Translations under genes and position numbers: made by a program
The notes under the pieces: generated by a model
Seen by the model: only the letters and a program-made list of their open reading frames with translations
Told to the model about the DNA's origin: nothing
The model's database searches: none
Shown here: positions 53,647 to 60,935 of the stretch, piece by piece
How positions within the stretch are numbered: position 1 is the stretch's first letter
Layout: every line of letters begins with the position of its first letter
Assembly: GCF_024707125.1 (NCBI RefSeq)
Contig: NZ_JANQAH010000003.1
Span: 62,001 to 126,000, forward strand
Reading direction: 5' to 3'
Origin: Devosia sp.
Lineage (GTDB): Bacteria > Pseudomonadota > Alphaproteobacteria > Rhizobiales > Devosiaceae
DNA length: 64,000 bases

Positions 53647-53650
53647 GGTG

Positions 53651-55159
53651 TCAGAGCTTCTCGATACGAATGAGTTGCGGTTCGCCGACTATGAAGCCGT
53701 CTGCAGCGATTTGCGCAAGCGCTTCGCGCACGGATGATTCCAAAGTCTGTTGGGTAATCATCACAACGGTGCGTGAAGGCGAGCCATCGGGAGCGATGGC
53801 CTTGGCGGCCAGATCGGAGCGCTGAATGACCGAATCGATGGAGATCGACTTCTCGCCCATGCGGGTGGTGATGGCGGCGAGTGCGCCGGGAACATCCTTG
53901 GCGGCGAGGCGGATGTAGAAGCCGCCTTCATGGGCGCGAGCCGGCGCCTCGCGATAGGGCAGCAGTTCGTCGCTCGGCACGCCAAGCGGCGGCACACGGG
54001 TGCCGCGGGCGATGTCGAGGATGTCGGACAGGACCGAAGAGGCCGTGGGCGGGCCACCGGCGCCGGGGCCGGCGAGCAGCAGCTCGTGGACGTGGTCGGT
54101 TTCGAGGGCCACGGCGTTCATGACGCCATCGACGCCGGCAATGGCCGAGCCCTTGGGCACGAAGGTGGGGTGCACGCGCTGCTCGATGCCGCTTGCGGTG
54201 CGTTCGGCGATGCCCAGCAGCTTGATCTTGTAGCCGAGATCGGCGGCGACCTGGATATCGTGCTGGGTGATGCGCGAAATGCCTTCGATGCGCATCTTGT
54301 CGGGCGCAATTTCGTAGCCGAAGCAGAGCGTGGCGAGGATCGAGAGCTTGTGGGCCGTGTCGAAACCTTCGACGTCAAAGGTAGGGTCGGCTTCGGCATA
54401 ACCCAATGCCTGCGCGTCCTTAAGGCAATCGGCGAAAGTGATGCCTTCATTGCCCATGCGGGTCAGGATGTAATTGCAGGTGCCGTTCATGATGCCAAAG
54501 ACTTTGGCGATGCGGGCGGAGCCCAGGCCTTCGCGCAGAGTCTTGATGACGGGGATGCCGCCGGCCACAGCCGCTTCGAAGCCGAGCTGGGCGCCTGATT
54601 CTTCGGCGAGCTTTGCCAGCAGAACGCCGTGCTTGGCGAGAAGTGCCTTATTGGCGGTGACGACGGGACGGCCGATTTCGAGGGCCGATTTGACCGCGGC
54701 GAAGGCCGGGCCATCTTCGCCGCCGATGAGTTCGACGAAGAGATCGATGCTGTCGGACTTGGCGAGGGCGACCGGGTCGTCGAACCACTCGAGCCCAGAA
54801 ATATCAATGCCGCGGTCGCGGGATCGCGAGCGCGCGGCAACAGCGGTCACCTGCAATTGGCGACCAAGTTTTTTGTTCAGCTCGGCGCCGTCTTTTTGCA
54901 GGATGCGCACGAGCGTGGCGCCGACATTGCCGAGGCCGGCAACACCGATGCGCAGCGGCGTCTGGGTCTCCGTTTCGCCGAATTCGGTCATGGCCTTGAG
55001 GATGCGCGCGCGCGTTTCGCTGCGCGGTTCGCGGCCGTCACGCAGGTCGAAGACGAAGAGCGGATCGCCTGCTACAATGCGGCCAAAACGGGTCGGAGTC
55101 CAACCGCGGGCGGAGATGAAAGATTCGACGGATTGGCGGAAAGACTGGATATCGCTCAT
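53651..55159 (-). CDS. hom: Homoserine dehydrogenase with an N-terminal HTH-like extension
   Basis: The product has 502 residues. From about residue 66 it is an ordinary homoserine dehydrogenase: IGVAGLGNVGATLVRIL (NAD(P) fold), TANKALLAKHG, GIMNGTCNYILTRM, the catalytic GYAEADPTFDVEGFDTAHKL and a C-terminal ACT domain (VPGALAAITTRMGEKSISID). It reduces aspartate semialdehyde in threonine and methionine synthesis. Residues 1-62 (SVESFISARGWTPTRFGRIV, then FDLRDGREPRSETRARIL) look like a small helix-turn-helix protein that is free-standing in many alphaproteobacteria. An internal ATG (MTEFGETETQTPLRIG) could give the plain enzyme. Confidence 0.9.
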   Translation of the reverse strand: MSDIQSFRQSVESFISARGWTPTRFGRIVAGDPLFVFDLRDGREPRSETRARILKAMTEFGETETQTPLRIGVAGLGNVGATLVRILQKDGAELNKKLGRQLQVTAVAARSRSRDRGIDISGLEWFDDPVALAKSDSIDLFVELIGGEDGPAFAAVKSALEIGRPVVTANKALLAKHGVLLAKLAEESGAQLGFEAAVAGGIPVIKTLREGLGSARIAKVFGIMNGTCNYILTRMGNEGITFADCLKDAQALGYAEADPTFDVEGFDTAHKLSILATLCFGYEIAPDKMRIEGISRITQHDIQVAADLGYKIKLLGIAERTASGIEQRVHPTFVPKGSAIAGVDGVMNAVALETDHVHELLLAGPGAGGPPTASSVLSDILDIARGTRVPPLGVPSDELLPYREAPARAHEGGFYIRLAAKDVPGALAAITTRMGEKSISIDSVIQRSDLAAKAIAPDGSPSRTVVMITQQTLESSVREALAQIAADGFIVGEPQLIRIEKL

Positions 55160-55169
55160 GGTGCGCGAC

Positions 55170-56039
55170 ATGTGCATAGGAACTTGCCTAGAGGTCAATA
55201 GGAATTTTGTAGGCATTGCCGCAATGTGGTTTGCGGCAGCGCTGGCGGTGCATGCACAGGAAGTGCAGACGGTCCTCGCGAATCCGGAAGCCGAGGCTGT
55301 GGCGGGCGTTTCCTATGCCGATCTGGTGGCGATGGCGCTGCCGGGAGCGCACCAGGTTGGCGACATCTTGGTCGTCGATCGTGACGTCGCCCTGCCCCAT
55401 ATAGAGGGCGAAGATTTCGCCATAACGCTGACTGCGCCGGTTGGGGTGAACTCCATTGAGGCGGCAAAGGTCAGTGTCGATGGGCGACCACACCTTGCGC
55501 TGCTGATCGACCTTGCCGAGGGCGACGACGCCGCGGGAGCGGTGGCAGGTCTGGCACTGTTTAATATTGCGGCCGAGCCGAAGCTGGTTGACGTGGTCGA
55601 TGTCGGGTTCGACCGGATAGTGAGCTTTGCCGAACCTGCCAGCCTGGCGGTGGGTGGAGGGCAAAGCCTGCTGCTCGTCAGCAACCAACATGGCAATGCC
55701 GGTCAGTTCTATGATGCGACGAGCATTGTCGAACTGGTCGAGGGCAAGCTTACGCTCGTCGACATGGTGATGATGCTGAGCGATCTGGGTTGCGCCGGGA
55801 GCCGGACGCAATCGGTGCGTTATGAGGCGGACGGGCGCGCGGGGACGCCAGCGCCCTTCGAGATCACTGTGACGGACACGGCGGAAGGCCCGACAGACCC
55901 GTGCGAAGGCGTAGAAGCCTATGCGCCGGGCGCAGCGGACTATGCTGTTACCTATGCGTGGGACGAAGCGGCGTCGCGCTATGTCGTCGAGGGCGACGGC
56001 TGGGCCGCCCTCGATGAGGTGAATAGCGAGCGCTACTGA
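55170..56039 (+). CDS. Exported protein of unknown function
   Basis: The product has 289 residues from the ATG at 55170, or 271 from an ATG at 55224; neither has a good ribosome binding site. A hydrophobic segment ending in AVHAQ looks like a signal peptide, so the protein is probably periplasmic. I do not recognise the family. It is acidic (for example LIDLAEGDDAAGAVAG) and contains two cysteines that could form a disulfide (DLGCAGSR and TDPCEGVEAY). Two internal segments begin with similar VVDV-type beta strands. It diverges from hom and overlaps the tail of an iron binding-protein gene by 7 bases. Confidence 0.6.
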   Translation: MCIGTCLEVNRNFVGIAAMWFAAALAVHAQEVQTVLANPEAEAVAGVSYADLVAMALPGAHQVGDILVVDRDVALPHIEGEDFAITLTAPVGVNSIEAAKVSVDGRPHLALLIDLAEGDDAAGAVAGLALFNIAAEPKLVDVVDVGFDRIVSFAEPASLAVGGGQSLLLVSNQHGNAGQFYDATSIVELVEGKLTLVDMVMMLSDLGCAGSRTQSVRYEADGRAGTPAPFEITVTDTAEGPTDPCEGVEAYAPGAADYAVTYAWDEAASRYVVEGDGWAALDEVNSERY

Positions 56040-57016
56040 GCCTTGGCGGCGGTAGCGGCGCGACCGACTTCGGCGGCGACCTTTGGGAAACCCCAACGCA
56101 GGGACACGGGCGTGACAGCGCCGCTGACTGCCATGGTGATCTCGTCGCCGATGAGCTTGGTATAGGCTTCCTTGGCGACCAGCGGGGAAAGCTTGATCAG
56201 GTCCATGCTGAAGAACTCGTCCGCGGACTTCTGGTCATTGAAGAAGCTCAGCAGCATCTCGGCGGGAATCTTGTCGAAATTCTCGTAGCTGACGAAATAG
56301 GAAATGCCCGTGTCGTTGGGGATGGCTTCGCTCGGCTCGGGTGCGGAGACGAGGCCGATATCGACGAAGAGCTGGACGCGCGGGTCGCCTTCGAGGCGGA
56401 CGGAGACCTGGCCGTCATTGCGATTGACGACATTGGCGAAGACCGTGCCCTTGGCATCGGGGTATCTAGCGATTTCGGCTTCGAGGAAGGCCTGCGTATC
56501 GGCGACCAGCTTGTCGGCTTCGGCGGAGAGGCCAAGGGCCTTGCCGGTGAGGGTTACGACGTCCTGCCAGCCGGCAAACCAGGGCTTGTCAGGATAGGCC
56601 ACGACCGGAGCGATATTGCTCAGGAGCGCGTATTCGTCGGCGGTCAGGCCCGAATAGGGGGCGATGATCACGTCGGGCGACAGAGCAGCGATGGCTTCGA
56701 GCGGCAGTTCGGTGACGTTGGGCAGAATGGTGGGCATGGCAAAGCCGTGTTCGGCGATGGCCGCTTCGGTCCATGGCAGAAGGCCGTCTTCGCCGCCAGC
56801 ATAGGCGAAGAAGGGAATGCCGACCGGGGCAACACCGAGATCGATCACCACGTCCTGAGCCGACCAGCCCCAGGTGACGACGCGTTCGGGCTTGGCTTCA
56901 ATTGTCGTAGAGCCGAGCGCGTGTTCGATGGTGACAGGGAAGGTGTCGGCGGCGAAGGCCTGTACGGAAATGCTTAGGGCTGCAGCGAGGGCAAGGGCGC
57001 CAGTGAGCTGGTGCAT
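56033..57016 (-). CDS. Iron-siderophore-type ABC binding protein, paralog B
   Basis: The product has 327 residues. A signal peptide (MHQLTGALALAAALSISVQA, cleaved near AFA) precedes a FecB/TroA-type periplasmic binding fold: IEAKPERVVTWGWSAQDVVI, LGVAPVGIPFFAYAGGEDGL and LEAIAALSPDVIIAPYSGLT. It is closely similar to the protein encoded just upstream (57042-58012), so the two arose by duplication. AGGAG seven bases upstream fixes the ATG at 57016. No permease or ATPase gene is adjacent; these proteins may use the FepDG-FecE importer at 44.2-47.1 kb or another one. Confidence 0.87.
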   Translation of the reverse strand: MHQLTGALALAAALSISVQAFAADTFPVTIEHALGSTTIEAKPERVVTWGWSAQDVVIDLGVAPVGIPFFAYAGGEDGLLPWTEAAIAEHGFAMPTILPNVTELPLEAIAALSPDVIIAPYSGLTADEYALLSNIAPVVAYPDKPWFAGWQDVVTLTGKALGLSAEADKLVADTQAFLEAEIARYPDAKGTVFANVVNRNDGQVSVRLEGDPRVQLFVDIGLVSAPEPSEAIPNDTGISYFVSYENFDKIPAEMLLSFFNDQKSADEFFSMDLIKLSPLVAKEAYTKLIGDEITMAVSGAVTPVSLRWGFPKVAAEVGRAATAAKAQ

Positions 57017-57041
57017 GGTGTTTCTCCTAGATTGCGACGGC

Positions 57042-58012
57042 TTACTTGCCGGTGACTTTGTCGGCAGCAGAGGCCAGGACATCGAGGTAGGTCGGGAAAC
57101 CCCAATGCAGGGACAGCACGCTCGGCGGAGAAACGGCAGCGACGTTTTCGGTGCCGACGAGCGCGGCGAGGCCACCATTGACGATGGGGGGATAGTTGGC
57201 CGCGTAAGACTTTGCGAGCCATTCATCGAGCGCGGACTGCTCTTCGTAGTAGGTGACGAAGATGTCGCCCTTTAGATTGTCGAACAGTTCGTAGCTGAGG
57301 GAATAGTAGAAGGCGCCGTCATTGGGCGCATTCTCGGCGACACTGGGGTCGAGGGTCATGCCGAGATCGGTGAGGAACGACATGCGGGCGTCGTTCGGCG
57401 CATAGACGGCGATGGAGCCATCGTAGTCATTGGCGCTGGCAAAGGTGATTTCCTTGAGCGCGGGGTGTTTTGCCACTTCGCCTTCGAGCCAGGTGGTGGT
57501 TTCGGCGACGAGAGCCTCGGCTTCATCGGCCTTGCCGAGAGCCTTGCCGATTGTTGTCGTCACTTCCTGCCACGGCGTGGACCACGCATCGCCGGAATAG
57601 GCGACAGTCGGGGCGATGGCCGAGAACAGGGCGTATTGCTCTTCGGTGATGCCGGAGAAGACGGCGAGGATCAGATCGGGTTCGAGCGCGGCGATCTGCT
57701 CAAAGGGGGCTCGGAGCCATTTTCGAGCACGGTCGGCTTTTCGCCCTCGACCTTGGAAAGTGCTTCCTCGATCCAGGGTTTGATGCCGTCTTCGCCGCCG
57801 CCATAGGCGTGGAAGGGAATGCCCACCGGCGTTACGCCGAGGGCGATGACGGCGTCCTCATTGCCCCAGCCCCAGGTGACGATCCGCTTGGGCGCCGCGT
57901 CGATCGTCGTCTCGCCCCAGGCATGCTCGAGCGTGATGGGGAAGTCTTGGGCCAGCGACAAGGTCGGCGTGGCGACCAGCAGGGTGGCGAAAACCAGCGA
58001 ACGGAGGATCAT
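57042..58012 (-). CDS. Iron-siderophore-type ABC binding protein, paralog A (frameshifted)
   Basis: A run GGGGG at 57705-57709 (plus strand) should have six G. Restored, the gene encodes 323 residues: a signal peptide (MILRSLVFATLLVATPTLSL, cleaved after LA), ITLEHAWGETTIDAAPKRIV, TPVGIPFHAYGGGEDGIKPW, then EPPFEQIAALEPDLILAVFS and a C-terminal half like paralog B. Both proteins end with a SLxWGFP motif. The start codon lies two bases after a 17-base inverted repeat that contains its ribosome binding site AAGGTGA. Paralog B follows 25 bases downstream, so the two form an operon. The frameshift is probably a sequence error. Confidence 0.87.
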
Positions 58013-58014
58013 GG

Positions 58015-58056
58015 ATCACCTTCTGTATGGAAGTGCTTCTCCATACAAAAGGTGAT
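58015..58056 (-). promoter_or_regulatory. 17-bp hairpin that contains the ribosome binding site
   Basis: Arms at 58015-58031 and 58040-58056 are inverted with 16 of 17 matches around an 8-base loop. In the mRNA the single mismatch becomes a G-U pair, so all 17 positions can pair. The 3 prime arm holds AAGGTGAT, the ribosome binding site of the iron binding-protein gene, and ends two bases before its ATG. The structure should block translation unless melted or bound, or the DNA could be an extended operator. There is no U-tract. Confidence 0.8.
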
Positions 58057-58067
58057 TTCTGATGTCA
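58053..58067. promoter_or_regulatory. Candidate RirA iron-responsive box (TGA-N9-TCA), second copy
   Basis: TGA at 58053-58055 and TCA at 58065-58067 are nine bases apart. The site overlaps the 5 prime end of the hairpin and the promoter region of the tandem iron binding-protein genes. The same pattern precedes the other iron binding-protein gene at 48120-48134. Two such sites in the only two iron promoters here support, but do not prove, RirA control. Confidence 0.45.
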
Positions 58068-58088
58068 TGTAATATTTGGTGGCCAGGC

Positions 58089-59219
58089 TCAGTCTAACGC
58101 GGGGCGGCGGGTCAGCAGGACCATTGCCTCATAGTGGTCGGTCTGAGGGAACATGTCGAACAGACGGACGAACTTTGGCTCGTAGGCGGGCATGGCGGCG
58201 ATGTCGCGGGCAAGGGTGACCGCGTTGCAGCTCGAATAGATGATGGTCTTTGCACCCGAGGATTCGAGGGTTTCGCAAAGCCGGTCGCCGAGGCCGCGTC
58301 GGGGCGGATTTACGATGATAGTGTCAGGCGCTTCACCCGCAACAAGGGCGGTCGCATCGCCTGCTGCGAAGGTTACATCACTGAGGCCAATCTCGGCGGC
58401 GCTGAGCCGGGCGGATTCCACGGCTGGTTCGCTGAGCTCCACGCCGTGGACGCGCCGACCGGGCGCAGCGACCTGCAGGGCAAAGCCCCCTACCCCGCAG
58501 TAGAGATCCCAGATGGATTGAGCGCCGACTTCGTCGACCCATTCTTGCGCCTGAAGGTATAGGCCCCTGGCGATTTCGGTATTGGTCTGGAAGAAGCTGG
58601 CGGGACGCAGGTGTAGGACGCGGTCGCCGAGGCGCATGGACAGGGTCGCGCCGCCGCTGAGGGAGATCTCTTCGTCGCCTTCAAGGACTGCCTTGTGTTC
58701 GGGCAGAATGTTGGCGGTGATGACGGCAGCTTGCGGCAGATCGATCAGCAGTCCCGGCAGATGCTTTTGCATGCGACCGAGGGCTTCGGTTGAGCGCAGC
58801 ACGAAGCGCAGCATCAGTTCGCCATCGGCGGATTCGGTCAGCAGCACGTATTTGAGTTCGCCGCGGCGGCTGGGAATGTCGTAGGGCGTGATGCGGGCGC
58901 GGGAGATGAAAGCCTTGATGGGCTCGAAGGCAGCGCGCAGGCCGGGGGCAAGAATACCGCAGCCGGTGAGATCGACGCCGTGTTGGGTTGTGTCGAGAAT
59001 ACCGAGGGTGGGTGCATCGGGCGTGCCGCCGGCCACCATTTTCGCCTTGTTGCGAAAGCTGTCGGGGCGACTTGCCATGGGTGGGAGCCAGACTGCTTCC
59101 GGCCATGCGGCGAGCAGGTCTTGGGCGTGCGCCATCTTGCGCTCAAGCTGGGCATTGTAAGGCATGCCCATGAAGGTGCACGAGCGGCAGACGCCTCTAT
59201 CGTAATAACCGCATTGCAT
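58089..59219 (-). CDS. rlmC: 23S rRNA (uracil-5)-methyltransferase RlmC
   Basis: The product has 376 residues, the length of E. coli RlmC (RumB), which methylates U747 of 23S rRNA using SAM. The start MQCGYYDRGVCRSCTFMGMP matches the iron-sulfur cysteine cluster of RlmC, and other shared segments are FRNKAKMVAGG, RRGELKYVLLTES, SFFQTN, WDLYCGVGGFAL, VNPPRRGLG and the catalytic IIYSSCNA with TLARDI. The usual alphaproteobacterial enzymes are of the RlmD/TrmA type, so a close RlmC is a little unusual. The frame is open 71 codons upstream, but MQCGYY is the family start. Confidence 0.9.
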   Translation of the reverse strand: MQCGYYDRGVCRSCTFMGMPYNAQLERKMAHAQDLLAAWPEAVWLPPMASRPDSFRNKAKMVAGGTPDAPTLGILDTTQHGVDLTGCGILAPGLRAAFEPIKAFISRARITPYDIPSRRGELKYVLLTESADGELMLRFVLRSTEALGRMQKHLPGLLIDLPQAAVITANILPEHKAVLEGDEEISLSGGATLSMRLGDRVLHLRPASFFQTNTEIARGLYLQAQEWVDEVGAQSIWDLYCGVGGFALQVAAPGRRVHGVELSEPAVESARLSAAEIGLSDVTFAAGDATALVAGEAPDTIIVNPPRRGLGDRLCETLESSGAKTIIYSSCNAVTLARDIAAMPAYEPKFVRLFDMFPQTDHYEAMVLLTRRPALD

Positions 59220-59295
59220 TGCGGCGCTCGGATCTGCGTCCACGCTTCTATTCCATTGTGTCGAGGAGGCGGATGCCGCCCCCTCGAAACGCAAA

Positions 59296-60518
59296 CTACT
59301 TCGTTGCGGTGGCGAGCGGAACGATGTTGCTCTGGTCGCCCTTGCCGCCGAGCAGCTTCTTGATGTTGCGAGCAGCCTGACGGATGCGCTGCTCGTTTTC
59401 GACGAAGGCGAGGCGAATGTACTGGTCGCCATATTCGCCGAAGCCGACGCCCGGAGCGACGCCGACGCCGGTTTCCTTGATCAGGAGCTTGGCGAATTCG
59501 AGCGAGCCCAAATGGGCGAACTGAGCAGGAATCGGCGCCCAGGCGAACATGGTGGCCTTTGGCACTGGAATGTCCCAGCCGGAGCGGGCAAAGCTCTCGA
59601 CCATGACGTCGCGGCGGTGCTTGTAGATCTTGCGCACTTCCTCGATCACGTCGTCCGAGCCGTTAAGAGCTGCAGTGGCGGCGACCTGAATGGGCGTGAA
59701 CGCACCATAGTCGAGATAGGATTTTACGCGGGCCAAGGCAGCGATCAGGCGCTCATTGCCGACGGCAAAGCCGACGCGCCAGCCGGGCATGGAATAGGTC
59801 TTCGACATCGAGGTGAATTCCACCGTGATATCGATGGCGCCCGGAACCTGCAGCACGGAGGGCGGCGGTGCATCTTCATCAAAATAGATCTCGGAATAGG
59901 CGAGATCAGACAGGATGAAGATGTCGTTGGCCTTACAGTACTTGACCACCTCGGTGTAAAAATCGAGGTCGGCCGTGTAGGCGGTCGGGTTGGCCGGGTA
60001 GTTGAGAACGATGGCGATCGGCTTGGGAATCGAGTGGCGCACGGCGCGGTCGAGCGAGCGCAGGAAATCCTCGTTCGGATCGGCAGGCATCGAACGCACC
60101 ACGCCGCCGGCCATCAGGAAGCCGAAAGAGTGAATAGGATAGGTCGGGTTGGGCACCAGCACCACGTCGCCGGGGGCGGTGATGGCCGAAGCCATATTGG
60201 CGAAGCCTTCCTTGGACCCGAGAGTCGCGACGATCTGCGTGTCGGGATTGAGCTTCACGCCAAAGCGACGGCCATAATAGCTCGCCTGTGCCTTGCGCAG
60301 GCCCGGAATGCCGCGCGAGGTGGAATAGCGATGTGTGCGCGGGTCCTTCACCGTTTCCTGGAGCTTGGCCACGATGTGCTCGGGCGTCGGCATGTCAGGA
60401 TTGCCCATGCCCAGATCGATAATATCGACACCCTCAGCGCGAGCCTTGGCTTTCAGCGGATCGATATGCGCAAAAACATAGGGGGAAGGCGGCGGATTTT
60501 GTGGAAGTCGGCGCTCAT
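59296..60518 (-). CDS. alaC: Alanine/valine-type aminotransferase, AlaC family (frameshifted at the start)
   Basis: The product is a fold-type I PLP aminotransferase: GMGNPDMPTPEHIVAKL, SRGIPGLRKAQASYYGRRFG, NYPANPTAYTADL, LSDLAYSEIYFDE and the PLP lysine in SMSKTYSMPGWRVGFAVGN. GGGGG at 60481-60485 (plus strand) should have six G. Then the protein starts MSADFHKIRRLPPYVFAHID, which is the AlaC family start, at an ATG (60518) with GAGG upstream, and has 407 residues. As sequenced, the frame instead runs up to 60582 with unrelated residues. AlaC makes alanine from pyruvate and glutamate. An aspartate or diaminopimelate aminotransferase is less likely. Confidence 0.88.
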
Positions 60519-60660
60519 TTTTTCCTCGGAAGGTCTTTTTGAGACCCAGAACTGTCGCGATGCGCGGTGAGCGCTGCGCCATGATGCGGCGTGGATTATC
60601 GCGGAATTATGGTTTTGAAGGGGTTAAAAGGACCCTTTTGGGGCCGTAACGATCTATTCG

Positions 60661-60697
60661 GCTCTTCCCTGCCACGCCGTGGCCATGCGGGAAGAGC
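60661..60697. other. Intergenic hairpin between alaC and the glycosyltransferase gene
   Basis: GCTCTTCCC at 60661-60669 and GGGAAGAGC at 60689-60697 form a perfect 9-base outer stem; GCCAC and GTGGC inside can extend it. It has no U-tract on either strand. It is the main structure in the gap 60519-60935, which otherwise shows no convincing gene. A structured leader, protein site or inactive repeat are all possible. Confidence 0.5.
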
Positions 60698-60935
60698 TAT
60701 CGGGCGCTTGCCGCCGCGAAGGCATTGGCAGCGGCAATAGCAGTCACCTTGCCGGCGAGCGAAGCTCCAACCCATGCAACAGTGAATGGAGACACCATGT
60801 CTCTTGCCCTTCGAAGGTCGTTTTTGTAAGAAATGCAACAATCGACAGGCCGTTCATAATTCCTCTGCAAGGTCTTGTAAATGGCCCGAAGCGGAACAAC
60901 CTTCGGGCATAGCGGCGTATGATGAGGTTCCACAC

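Noticed and set aside
60519-60582. N-terminal extension MAQRSPRIATVLGL of the aminotransferase
   Set aside because: It is produced by the missing base at 60481-60485; restoring it gives the family start at 60518.
60697-60798. A 33-codon minus-strand frame starting MVSPFTVAWVGASLAGKVTA
   Set aside because: It is Ala-rich without a family match, its ribosome binding site is poorly spaced, and it ends at the hairpin; evidence is too thin.
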